NCBI RefSeq assembly: GCF_004361885.1
Contig: NZ_SNWH01000001.1
Span: 62,001 to 126,000, forward strand
DNA length: 64,000 bases
Direction of reading: 5' to 3'
DNA from: Halomonas ventosae
GTDB lineage: Bacteria; Pseudomonadota; Gammaproteobacteria; Pseudomonadales; Halomonadaceae
The position numbers and the translations under genes were made by a program. Under the pieces are notes generated by a model. The model saw only the letters and a list, made by a program, of their open reading frames with translations. It did not search any database and was not told the origin of the DNA. Below, piece after piece: positions 54,614-64,000 of the stretch (positions are counted from its first letter, which is position 1; each line of letters begins with the position of its first letter).

Positions 54614-56341
54614 TTGACACCCGTGGACCTGTCACTGAGCTTCGGTCAGGCCTTCGTGGCGCCTGATCGGCGGCGGCATCGCAGCTCGATGGCGGTGCGC
54701 TTCCCCGAGCCCCCCCTGCTCGCCGCGAAGGGTGCCTGCGCGCTGATCAGCGACGCCACCTCACGTAACCACCTGGCCAAGCAGGCGGGAGATCTCAGCG
54801 TGAAGGGCTTTCTGGCCGACTACTTTTCGACTCCCGATCACTGGGACGTCAAGACCTCGGCGACCCGCGTGCTCAGAGCGCTGAATGCCTGGTGCTTCAG
54901 CCACAATCGCCAGATATCGGACGGCAGCTATGTCTGCTCATTCTCCGCCATGATCTACCGTGGTCGCGAGGCGCACCTCTTTCACGTGGGCGATACCCTG
55001 GTGTTCCGTCTGCGCGGCGCCGAATTCGAGCAGCTCTCCCGGGACCATGTCACCGACCTGGGCGGCTATCGCTACCCCTCCCGGGCGATGGGCATGGACA
55101 GTGGGCTGGAGATCGATTACGCCAGCATGGCGCTCAAGCAGGGCGACATCTTTCTGTTTACCACCCAGCCTGTGCAAGGCACCCTGATGCCCTCGGACTA
55201 TGTGCGACTGATCCGCGAGGATGCCAGCGACCTGGATGCTGCCTGCGAACGCCTGAGCGCGGCGGCGCGCGAGCGCGCTCAGGCGCGGGGCTACGGCAGC
55301 GATCAGTTCTGTTTCCAGCTGGTCCGCATCGACGCCCTGCCCGATGAGGCCTCTGAGGACAAGCTCGGCCGCGTCTACGGTGACCTGCCGATTCCTCCCG
55401 AGCTCTCGCCCTGCGATCGCCTCGATGGCTTCGAGGTGTTGTCGGTGCTCTCGCGCACGGCCCAATCGCGGGTCTACCATGTTCGCGACCTGCACAGCAG
55501 CCGCGAGATGGTGATGAAGGCGCCGAGTCCCGAGCTCTCCAGCCGTAACGCCTACCTAGAGCACTTCCTGTTGCAGCAATGGGTGGTGGAGCGCGTCAAA
55601 TCGCCCTTCGTGGTGCGCATCATGCAGTCCTCGCGGCCGCGGCGCTATCTTTACTATCTGATGGCCCACGTCAAGGGCGAGACCCTAATCGAGTGGGCCC
55701 GGCGCCATCCCCAGGCGAGCCTCGAGCAGCGCCTCGACATCGCCAATCAGCTGGTCAAGGCGGTGCAGGCCCTGCACCACCGCGACCTGCTGCATCAGCG
55801 CATTCACCCCGACAACGTGCTGATCGATGTGCATGGCCAGGTGGTGCTGGCCGATTTCAGTGCCTGCCACCTGCGCAACGGAGAAGGCCATCGCCGCTCC
55901 AGGGAGCTGGTCCGACAGCTCGGGGTCACCGAGCACAGCGCGCCGGAGTATGCGCTGGAGGATGATGTCGGTCGACGCAGCGACCAGTACTCCCTGGCTT
56001 CGACCATCTACTGGTTGCTTACCGGCGAGCTGCCCTATGCGCTGGCACCAAACCGGCTGCGTAGCCATACCGATCTGGAACAGCTCACCTACCGCAGTGC
56101 TCGCACTTTCAATCCACAGGTATCCGTGGCCCTGGACGCGGCACTGCGCCGCGCCCTCGACCCCCAGCGTGCGCTGCGCTATCGGCGCATGTCGGAGTTC
56201 CGTTGCGCGTTGCGCCCGCTGCGGGACCCAGGCCGTGACGTGGTGGAGGAGAAGCCCAGGCGACAGGAGTCGACCCGCTTCTGGCAAGGCGTGGCGGGCA
56301 TCCTGCTGCTGTTGCTGGTGTTCTCCTGGTTGTTGCGGTAA
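54614..56341 (+). CDS. PP2C phosphatase - kinase-like fusion protein
   Basis: A 575-residue fusion. Residues 1-245 are PP2C-like (SDAT near 47, HVGDTL near 124, SDQFCF near 230 as metal sites). Residues about 270-540 have a protein kinase fold with ATP lysine in VMKAPS (302), DFS (414-416) in place of DFG, and APE retained. The catalytic loop reads HQRIHPDN where HRDLKPDN is usual, so the base Asp is replaced by Arg396. A final helix (555-575) anchors the protein in the membrane. TTG 54614 is chosen since AGGGAG stands 7 bases upstream; ATG 54575 has no site. Similar fusions accompany nitrate assimilation genes in pseudomonads; none are here. Confidence 0.82.
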   Translation: MTPVDLSLSFGQAFVAPDRRRHRSSMAVRFPEPPLLAAKGACALISDATSRNHLAKQAGDLSVKGFLADYFSTPDHWDVKTSATRVLRALNAWCFSHNRQISDGSYVCSFSAMIYRGREAHLFHVGDTLVFRLRGAEFEQLSRDHVTDLGGYRYPSRAMGMDSGLEIDYASMALKQGDIFLFTTQPVQGTLMPSDYVRLIREDASDLDAACERLSAAARERAQARGYGSDQFCFQLVRIDALPDEASEDKLGRVYGDLPIPPELSPCDRLDGFEVLSVLSRTAQSRVYHVRDLHSSREMVMKAPSPELSSRNAYLEHFLLQQWVVERVKSPFVVRIMQSSRPRRYLYYLMAHVKGETLIEWARRHPQASLEQRLDIANQLVKAVQALHHRDLLHQRIHPDNVLIDVHGQVVLADFSACHLRNGEGHRRSRELVRQLGVTEHSAPEYALEDDVGRRSDQYSLASTIYWLLTGELPYALAPNRLRSHTDLEQLTYRSARTFNPQVSVALDAALRRALDPQRALRYRRMSEFRCALRPLRDPGRDVVEEKPRRQESTRFWQGVAGILLLLLVFSWLLR

Positions 56342-56393
56342 GCCAGGTTTCATTCGGAGTTACCGTGACGGCCCCCTCACAGCAGGAAGCGTG

Positions 56394-57653
56394 TTAGATC
56401 GTGAACTCGGTCAGCTTGCGCGTGACCCGCGCCCGCTTGAGGTGCGCCACCTTCGGCAGGCCGTTCTCGAAGGGCGGGAAGTCCTCGCCCTGGATCAGCG
56501 GCGACAGGTACTGGCGGCAGGCCGCGGTGATGCCGAAGCCGTCCTCGCGGATGAACTCCCGCGGCATGAATTTCTCGCGGTTGGCGACTTCGGCTAGCGC
56601 AGCCGCCTCGATGCGCCACTCGTAGGGGCTGTCACTGACGCGCTTGATCGCCGGCATCATCGCGTTTCTGCCGGCGATGGCCAGCTCCACGGCTTTCTCG
56701 CCCACCGCGTAGGCCTGCTCGACGTCGGTCCTCGAGGCGAGGTGACGGGCGGCTCGCTGCAGGTAGTCGGCCACCGCCCAGTGGTACTTGTAGCCCAGAT
56801 CCTGCTTGACCATGCCGGCCAGGGTCGGCGCCACGCCACCCAGCTGGCGGTGACCGAAGGCGTCTGTGTTGCCGGCGTCGGCGAGGAAAGTGCCGTCCTC
56901 GTAGCGTGCGCCTTCCGAGATCACGATCACGCAGTAGCCGTACGTCTTGACCGACTCTTCCACCCGGGCCATCACCCTGGCGCGGTCGAAATGCACCTCG
57001 GGGAAGATCACCAGGTGCGGCGGCTCATCTTCGCCCTGGCCAGCCAGCGCCCCGGCGGCGGCGATCCAGCCGGCGTGGCGCCCCATGACTTCGAGCACGA
57101 AGACCTTGGTGGAAGTGGCGCACATCGAGGCGATGTCCAGCGAGGTCTCCAGGGTTGAGGTGGCGATGTACTTGGCCACGCTGCCAAAGCCCGGCGAGTT
57201 GTCGGTGATGGGCAGGTCGTTGTCGACGGTCTTGGGCACGTGGATGGCCGTCAGCGGATAGCCGAGCTTCTCAGAGAGCTGCGAGACCTTGAGGCAGGTA
57301 TCGGCGCTGTCGCCGCCGCCATTGTAGAAGAAGTAGCGGATGTCGTGCGCCTTGAAGACCTCGATCAGCCGTTCATAGTGGGCGCGGTGGGATTCGATGT
57401 CCTTGAGCTTGTAACGGCAGGAGCCGAAGGCGCCGCCGGGCGTGTGGCGCAGGGCAGCAATGGTCTCTTCCGACTCCTGGCTGACGTCGATCAGATCCTC
57501 GGTGAGGGCGCCGATGATGCCGTTGTGGCCGGCATAGACCTTGCCGATCCGGTCCGGATGGCGGCGGCAGGCTTGGATCACGCCGCAGGCGCTGGCGTTG
57601 ATCACGGCGGTGACGCCGCCAGACTGGGCATAGAAGGCGTTATGCTGGGCCAT
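56394..57653 (-). CDS. pfp: 6-phosphofructokinase, probably PPi-dependent
   Basis: A 419-residue enzyme of the PFK family, larger than the 320-residue ATP-type enzyme. The phosphoryl-donor loop reads NGGGDSADT (about 95-103) where ATP enzymes have GGDGS; a GGxDS pattern marks PPi users. PKTVDND, VLEVMGRHAGWIA and the substrate motifs are intact. It would phosphorylate fructose 6-phosphate reversibly. Start ATG 57653 follows AGGAG. It converges on the PP2C-kinase gene and is divergent from mpl (267-base gap with no gene). Confidence 0.87.
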   Translation of the reverse strand: MAQHNAFYAQSGGVTAVINASACGVIQACRRHPDRIGKVYAGHNGIIGALTEDLIDVSQESEETIAALRHTPGGAFGSCRYKLKDIESHRAHYERLIEVFKAHDIRYFFYNGGGDSADTCLKVSQLSEKLGYPLTAIHVPKTVDNDLPITDNSPGFGSVAKYIATSTLETSLDIASMCATSTKVFVLEVMGRHAGWIAAAGALAGQGEDEPPHLVIFPEVHFDRARVMARVEESVKTYGYCVIVISEGARYEDGTFLADAGNTDAFGHRQLGGVAPTLAGMVKQDLGYKYHWAVADYLQRAARHLASRTDVEQAYAVGEKAVELAIAGRNAMMPAIKRVSDSPYEWRIEAAALAEVANREKFMPREFIREDGFGITAACRQYLSPLIQGEDFPPFENGLPKVAHLKRARVTRKLTEFTI

Positions 57654-57920
57654 GGGGCTTACCTGCTCCTGGTCGCTGCGATGAGAGTGGGGAGGAAAGT
57701 GGGGGATTCTAGCCGAAACCCTATCGCCCTGCACCCGAGCGCTGCGATCCAGTGCCGTGGGCCGAGTCGCTCGAGGCGAGTTTGTCGAGCGCTCCTGCGC
57801 ACCTGGCCAGCTTCTTTGGCTTATGCTTGCCAGGGGCAAGCTGGAGGGGCGCCTGGCACCATGCTAGTCTCGCCCAACCCTGTCGCGATAAGCGGCGAAA
57901 GTTGGCGGTCAGGAGCGTCC

Positions 57921-59315
57921 ATGCACCTTCATATCCTCGGCATTTGCGGTACCTTCATGGGCAGTCTGGCGCTGCTTGCCCGCGAGCTGGGTTTCACCGT
58001 GAGTGGCTCCGATGTCAACGTCTACCCGCCCATGAGCATTCAGCTCGAGGCGGCGGGAATCGTGCTGTGCGAGGGCTACTCGGCGGACAACCTCTCGCCG
58101 CGGCCGGACCAGGTGGTGATCGGCAATGCCCTGTCCCGGGGCAATCCCGAGGTCGAGGCGGTGCTGGATCAGGGGCTGCCCTACCGCTCCGGCCCCCAGT
58201 GGCTGGCCGAAGAAGTGTTGCCGGGGCGTCGGGTGATCGCCGTGGCCGGCACCCACGGCAAGACCACCACCGCGAGCCTGCTGGCCTGGCTGCTGGAAGC
58301 CGGCGGCCAGGCGCCCGGCTTCCTGATCGGCGGGGTGCCACGAAACTTCGGCCTCTCGGCTCGGCTCGGCGCCCACGAGGCCCCCTTCGTGGTGGAGGCC
58401 GATGAGTACGACACGGCCTTCTTCGACAAGCGCTCCAAGTTCGTCCACTACCACCCCGAGATTGCCATCCTGGGCAACCTGGAGTTCGACCACGCCGACA
58501 TCTTCGACGATCTCGCCGCCATCGAGCGACAGTTCCACCACCTGGTGCGCACCGTACCTGGACGGGGCCGGCTACTGGTCGCCGATGGCGAGCCGGCCCT
58601 GGAGCGAGTGCTCGAGATGGGGCGCTGGACCCCGTTGGAGCGCTTTGGCACTGCGGCGGCGAGCCCCTGGCGGCTGGAGCTCGAGCGCGAGGACGGTTCG
58701 CGCTTCCGGGTCATCCACGAGAGCCATGACGGCGAGGTGGAGGTGAACGAGGACGCGGTGGTCGACTGGACGCTGACCGGCGCCCACAACGCCCGCAACG
58801 CCCTGGCGGCTCTCGCAGCGGCGAGCGTCTGCGGGGTCGATCTGCCGCGCGCCGCCGCGGCGCTGTCGCGTTTCGCGACGCCACGACGGCGTCAGGAGCT
58901 GCGTGGCGAGGTGGCGGGGGTCGAGGTCATCGACGACTTCGCCCATCACCCCACGGCGATCGCCGCCACCTTGGAGGGGCTGCGCGCCGCCACCCCGCGC
59001 GGGCGTTTGCTGGCGGTGATCGAGCCGCGCTCCAACACCATGCGCATGGGCACCCTGCGTGACCGCCTGGCCGCCAGCGTTGCGGCCGCCGACCTGGCCT
59101 TCTGGTTCCAGCCGCCGGGACTCGACTGGTCGTTGTCGCCGGTGATCGAGGCAGCCCCGGTCCCATCCCGGTTGCTCGAGGATCTCGACGCCCTGGTGGC
59201 GGCCCTGGTTGCCGAGGCGAGGCCGCTGGATCGCATCGTGGTGATGTCCAACGGGGGTTTCGGCGGCATCCACGAGAAGTTGCTGGCGGCGCTGGAGATG
59301 GCGCATGCCGACTGA
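57921..59315 (+). CDS. mpl: UDP-MurNAc tripeptide ligase Mpl (murein recycling)
   Basis: A 464-residue Mur ligase. MHLHILGICGTFMGSLALLA starts the Rossmann domain, the ATP loop is AVAGTHGKTTTASLLAWLL near 112, and VVEADEYDTAFFDKRSKF near 158 and DDFAHHPTAI near 335 are Mpl features. It attaches the recycled tripeptide L-Ala-D-Glu-mDAP to UDP-MurNAc. AGGAGCG lies 6 bases before ATG 57921. It overlaps ubiX by 11 bases. Confidence 0.94.
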   Translation: MHLHILGICGTFMGSLALLARELGFTVSGSDVNVYPPMSIQLEAAGIVLCEGYSADNLSPRPDQVVIGNALSRGNPEVEAVLDQGLPYRSGPQWLAEEVLPGRRVIAVAGTHGKTTTASLLAWLLEAGGQAPGFLIGGVPRNFGLSARLGAHEAPFVVEADEYDTAFFDKRSKFVHYHPEIAILGNLEFDHADIFDDLAAIERQFHHLVRTVPGRGRLLVADGEPALERVLEMGRWTPLERFGTAAASPWRLELEREDGSRFRVIHESHDGEVEVNEDAVVDWTLTGAHNARNALAALAAASVCGVDLPRAAAALSRFATPRRRQELRGEVAGVEVIDDFAHHPTAIAATLEGLRAATPRGRLLAVIEPRSNTMRMGTLRDRLAASVAAADLAFWFQPPGLDWSLSPVIEAAPVPSRLLEDLDALVAALVAEARPLDRIVVMSNGGFGGIHEKLLAALEMAHAD

Positions 59316-59922
59316 ACTGCGTGACCCGGTCACGGTGGCCCTGACCGGCGCCTCTGGCGCCCAGTACGGGCTACGCTTGATCCAGGCGCTGGTGGCGGCC
59401 GATCACCAGGTGTGGGTGATGATCTCCAAGGCCGCCCACCTGGTGATCGCCACCGAGACCGACCGCGAACTGCCGGCACGACCTGCACGGCTGGCCGATG
59501 TCCTTACCCAGCGCAGTGGGGCGGCGCCCGGCCAGATTCGCTGCTTTGGTCGCGAGGAGTGGATGGCGCCGGTCGCCTCGGGGTCCGGGGCGCCCTCGGC
59601 CATGGTGATCTGCCCCTGCAGCACCGGCACCCTCTCGGCGGTGGCCACCGGCGCCAGCAACAATCTGATCGAGCGCGCCGCCGACGTGGCGCTCAAGGAG
59701 CGACGGCAGCTGATCCTGGTGCCCCGCGAGACGCCGTTGTCGGCAATCCATCTGCAGCACATGCTCGCCCTGACCCGCATGGGAGCGGTGATCCTGCCCG
59801 CCGCACCGGGGTTCTATCATCGGCCGTCGTCGGTCGACGACCTGATCGACTTCATCGTGGCGCGAATCCTCAACCAATTAGGCATCGAGCATCGCCTGAT
59901 GCCGCGCTGGGGCGAAGAATGA
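59305..59922 (+). CDS. ubiX: Flavin prenyltransferase UbiX
   Basis: A 205-residue enzyme that makes prenylated FMN, the cofactor of the decarboxylase UbiD, from FMN and dimethylallyl phosphate. GASGAQYGLRL near residue 15 and VICPCSTGTLSAVATGASNNLIERAADV near 102-129 (core CPCSTGTLSAV) are family marks. Used in ubiquinone synthesis. It overlaps mpl by 11 bases and the next gene by 4 (ATGA), so the three form a tight operon. Confidence 0.93.
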   Translation: MPTELRDPVTVALTGASGAQYGLRLIQALVAADHQVWVMISKAAHLVIATETDRELPARPARLADVLTQRSGAAPGQIRCFGREEWMAPVASGSGAPSAMVICPCSTGTLSAVATGASNNLIERAADVALKERRQLILVPRETPLSAIHLQHMLALTRMGAVILPAAPGFYHRPSSVDDLIDFIVARILNQLGIEHRLMPRWGEE

Positions 59923-60542
59923 TCAGCCTCTCGCTGCTATCGGTGTTCGTGCCGACCTTCCTGCTGGTCTCGCTCACTCCCGGCATGTGCATGACCCTGG
60001 CCATGGTGCTGGGCATGACTCAGGGGGTGAGACGCACCCTATGGATGATGGCCGGCGAGCTGCTGGGCGTGGGCCTGGTGGCCTTCGCCGCTGGGGCCGG
60101 TGTGGCGGCGCTGATGTTGCGCCTGCCCGAGCTCTTTGCACTGTTCAAGTGGCTGGGGGGTGCCTATCTCGTCTACCTGGGCGTGATGATGTGGCGCTCC
60201 CGGGGACGCATGGCCATCCCCCTGACGCAGGACGTCGGGCCGCCTGCTGCGCGGGGCCAGCTGGCCCTGCAGGGATTAATCACCGCGGTGGCCAATCCCA
60301 AGGGCTGGGCCTTCTTTATGGTGCTACTGCCGCCTTTTCTGGATGCCTCGCGCCCGCTGGTCAGCCAACTGCTGGCATTGATCGCGGTGATCCTGTCCAT
60401 CGAATTCCTCTGCCTGCTGCTCTATGCCAGCGGGGGACGCACGCTGCGCCGGCTGTTGGGGCACAGCGACAACGTGCGCCTGCTTAATCGCTTGGCTGGC
60501 ACCCTGATGATCGGCGTGGGGTTTTGGCTGGCGCTAGGTTAG
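59919..60542 (+). CDS. LysE/RhtB-family exporter
   Basis: A 207-residue inner-membrane protein with about six helices. PTFLLVSLTPGMCMTLAMVLGMTQG (core SLTPGMCM near 18) and the NPKGWAFFMVLLPPFLD segment near 127 identify the LysE/RhtB amino-acid exporter family. The exported compound cannot be told. Start ATG overlaps the ubiX stop. Its last 4 bases overlap the end of the opposing DedA-PAP2 gene. Confidence 0.88.
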   Translation: MISLSLLSVFVPTFLLVSLTPGMCMTLAMVLGMTQGVRRTLWMMAGELLGVGLVAFAAGAGVAALMLRLPELFALFKWLGGAYLVYLGVMMWRSRGRMAIPLTQDVGPPAARGQLALQGLITAVANPKGWAFFMVLLPPFLDASRPLVSQLLALIAVILSIEFLCLLLYASGGRTLRRLLGHSDNVRLLNRLAGTLMIGVGFWLALG

Positions 60543-61942
60543 ACCGGCGCAAACCAGATAATACGGGCCGCGACCAGCACCAGCGAGGCAACACCCAGCA
60601 CATGCCAGGGGCAAGGGCGTAACGAGGGCCGGGGATGGCGTTGCCAGGCCAGTTGCACCAGGGCGCAGACCACCAGGCCGAGCAAGGTGCCGCCGACCAG
60701 GTCACTGAGCCAATGTACCCCGATCACCAGGCGTGACAGCGCCATGGGCAGGATAACCGCGATCGCCGCCCAGTAGGCCAGGGAGCGCCGCCCCGGGGGC
60801 AGCTCGCGGCTGACAAAGGTGGCGGCCATGCCGAACAGCACCACGGCCGTCGAGGTGTGGGCGCTGGGATAGGAGAAGGAGTCGGCAAGATAGGCCGGCG
60901 TATCCGGCCGTACCCGGCCGATGGCGGACTTGAACAGGGTGTTGAGCAGGGCGATGCCGAGCAGACCGGCGCCGAGATGCCTGACCACCGCCAGCTGGCG
61001 TCGCCACAGCAGCCATATCGCCCAGGGCAACACCAGCGCCAGCACGCCCAGCAGATCGCCGGCCCGTGCCAGCGCCTGACCGACTGCGACCAGGCCGGGC
61101 CTGGTTACTGTCTGTAACAGGCCCGCCAGTTGGGTGTCCATGGCCAGCGGACCGTCGTGGTGGATCACCACCAGGGTCCAGGCAGAGAAGGCGCCCAGTG
61201 AGACGATCAACAGCAACCAGGAGGCTAGCGGCGGCTCATCCACATGGGCGGGCGCCAGTAGCCGCCAGAGGCGACGCCCCATGGGGCTGCGCCGCGAGAG
61301 CCAGGCAAGCCGCCGATAGACCCCGCCTTCGCGGGTCATCTGGTGTCGCACCCAGGAAAAGACCACTGCCAGCACCACCACCAGCCCGCCGAGCCCGATC
61401 AGCCAGGGTTCCAGTTCTTCGGGCACGGCGAGTAGCTTTTGCCAGGTGCGTCCTAGCAGATAACCCGGCAGTACATAGGCCGGCGCCCAGAGTATCGCTG
61501 ATACTAGGTTGGCCCAGGCGAAGGTCCGCGGCGACATCCGCATCATCCCGGCAATCAGCGGCACCACGGGCCTCACCGGACCAACGAAGCGTCCCAGCAG
61601 CACCGACAGCGCACCATGGCGCTGGAAGAAGCGCGCACCTCGCGCCAGCCACTCTGGATGGCGCGACAGCGGCCACAGGGTAGTGACTCGTTCGCGCTGG
61701 GTGTAACCGAGCAGGAAACTCAGGCCATCCCCGAGCATCGCCCCAAGGAAGGCGGCGACGAGCAGCGGGTACAGGCTCATCGCCTGGTGGCCGGCAAGCG
61801 ATGCGGCGGCGGTCATCAACACCACGCCGGGCACCAGCAGACCGACCAGTGCTAGCGATTCCACCAGGGCGATGGCGGTGACGATCAGCAGCAATAGCCC
61901 CGGCGAGGGGGCTAGCTGGAAGAGGGTATCGGCGATACTCAA
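60539..61942 (-). CDS. DedA - PAP2 phosphatase fusion
   Basis: A 467-residue membrane protein with two joined domains. Residues 1-200 are DedA-like (LVGLLVPGVVLM, then GRFVGPVRPVVPLIAGMMRM near 117-136). Residues about 235-445 are a PAP2 lipid phosphatase with all three motifs: KSAIGRVRPD near 320, SYPSAHT near 337 and SRLVIGVHWLSD near 390, where the histidines supply nucleophile and acid. DedA proteins are linked to flipping of undecaprenyl phosphate, and PAP2 enzymes to removal of phosphate from undecaprenyl-PP. The fusion may thus serve carrier-lipid recycling (inference). Confidence 0.87.
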   Translation of the reverse strand: MSIADTLFQLAPSPGLLLLIVTAIALVESLALVGLLVPGVVLMTAAASLAGHQAMSLYPLLVAAFLGAMLGDGLSFLLGYTQRERVTTLWPLSRHPEWLARGARFFQRHGALSVLLGRFVGPVRPVVPLIAGMMRMSPRTFAWANLVSAILWAPAYVLPGYLLGRTWQKLLAVPEELEPWLIGLGGLVVVLAVVFSWVRHQMTREGGVYRRLAWLSRRSPMGRRLWRLLAPAHVDEPPLASWLLLIVSLGAFSAWTLVVIHHDGPLAMDTQLAGLLQTVTRPGLVAVGQALARAGDLLGVLALVLPWAIWLLWRRQLAVVRHLGAGLLGIALLNTLFKSAIGRVRPDTPAYLADSFSYPSAHTSTAVVLFGMAATFVSRELPPGRRSLAYWAAIAVILPMALSRLVIGVHWLSDLVGGTLLGLVVCALVQLAWQRHPRPSLRPCPWHVLGVASLVLVAARIIWFAPV

Positions 61943-62235
61943 GAGGGGCTCCGTCGTCGTGCAGTGAGGGGTGAAGGTTGGCGGGTCTGCGCTCAGTCAT
62001 CGACTGCTTTTTTCCCGATGAGCTCGAGCCCGCACGGTGATGGCATAAGCGCCTGCGCGGCGCTTCGAGTGAGGTTAGACAGGCAGGGTGATCGTCCGGC
62101 AGTTTGATGCGCAGCCGCCCGACTTTGTACTTGGTCTGCATGGTGGCTTAGTATGAATCGCCTTGCGGTTCAACGGTACGATATAACCCCGGCGGCGCGA
62201 CAGCGGCGCCGCCGGCCCAGGAGACAGCCAACAGC

Positions 62236-63548
<1,313 letters not shown>

Positions 63549-63552
<4 letters not shown>

Positions 63553-64000
63553 GTGAGACTGGCCTGCCCGTTGGGGCCGACCGCCAGCTGCCCGCGCCGC
63601 CGCGGGTCGCCATGCTCGGCGGCACCTTCGACCCGGTGCATGTGGGGCACCTACGCAGCGCCGTGGAGCTTTGCGAGGCGCTGGCCTTGGACCGAGTGCA
63701 TATGGTGCCCGCCGCCACGCCCCCACTGCGCGGTGAGCCGTGGGTTTCGCCCGGCGAGCGCCTCGCCCTGTTGCGGCTGGGGATCGGTGACACGCCGGGC
63801 CTGGTCGCCGATCCTCGCGAGCTCGAACGTGACGGCCCCTCCTACAGCGCCGACACCCTCGCCTCGTTGCGCCGTGAACTGGGCGACGAAGCGCGGCTGG
63901 TGATGGCGCTGGGCCATGATGCCTTCCTGCGGCTGGCCGACTGGCACGAGCCGGAGCGACTCTTCACGCTGGCCCATGTGGTGGTGATTGATCGACCCGA
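63549..64000 (+). CDS. nadD: Nicotinate-mononucleotide adenylyltransferase, cut by window edge
   Basis: The first 150 codons are present; the 3' end lies beyond the window. The nucleotidyltransferase start [15 protein letters not shown] (residues 22-36) and [20 protein letters not shown] near 62-81 are NadD features, as is [10 protein letters not shown] near 100. It makes deamido-NAD from nicotinate mononucleotide and ATP. The N-terminal ~21 residues before the GGTFDP core are longer than usual. ATG overlaps the proA stop (ATGA), so the two are translationally coupled. Confidence 0.92.

Noticed and set aside
57240..57920. Upstream extension of mpl by 227 codons
   Set aside because: The extension runs antisense through the phosphofructokinase gene. 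ATG 57921 has a proper ribosome site and the family N-terminus.
61943..62235. Minus-strand frame beginning MQTKYKVGRLRIKLPDD upstream of the DedA-PAP2 gene
   Set aside because: After about 30 residues it runs on into the wrong frame of the DedA gene with Arg/Ala-rich noise. No ribosome site or family match was seen.

Overview
The window looks like a GC-rich gammaproteobacterial chromosome, most likely a Halomonas-type member of the Halomonadaceae. The reasons are the mix of gene families (FolE-FolX pair, DUF2333 protein, SrkA kinase, KtrAB, a DedA-PAP2 fusion, a pyrophosphate-type phosphofructokinase), the prmA/dusB/fis order and the coding style. No ribosomal RNA, CRISPR array, insertion sequence or prophage was seen. 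There is one tRNA, tRNA-Leu(UAG).

Layout. 1-6.2 kb: a decayed transaldolase fragment, a Bcr/CflA-type exporter, and a pstSCAB phosphate importer preceded by two Pho boxes; no phoU follows. 6.2-12.7 kb: an arsenic resistance island. arsC-gapdh-arsJ exports arsenate as an organic ester, and arsH-acr3 exports arsenite. Both units start at the same ATATATG-N6-CATATAT palindrome, probably the ArsR operator. A frameshifted MFS gene and a thioredoxin-like remnant show decay inside the island. 13-14.5 kb: fetAB-like metal exporter. 14.5-20 kb: an acyl-CoA degradation group (hydrolase, thiolase, TetR regulator, acyl-CoA synthetase, SDR) with three copies of an AGCAAGCGCT-type site. 20-25.4 kb: pxpBC, a zinc metallopeptidase-like protein and KtrAB potassium uptake.

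25.5-32.7 kb is the least explained part. An ATP-grasp ligase and a 665-residue protein with a possible papain-fold Cys/His/Asn set diverge from a second ATP-grasp ligase and an S15/CocE-type alpha/beta hydrolase. The content suggests making and breaking amide bonds in a peptide-like metabolite. The product is unknown, and this is my main candidate for an undescribed system.

32.7-38.8 kb: a complete biotin pathway bioBFHCD, then tRNA-Leu, then bioA, with two BirA-like operators between bioB and the divergent comF. 39-64 kb is housekeeping: srkA, folE-folX, gabD, purH/fis/dusB, prmA, accBC, dsbD, ppa, a PP2C-kinase fusion that lacks the catalytic-loop Asp, a phosphofructokinase, mpl-ubiX, a LysE exporter, a DedA-PAP2 fusion, proA and the start of nadD.

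All calls come from reading the translated sequence and motifs by eye; no database search was run.
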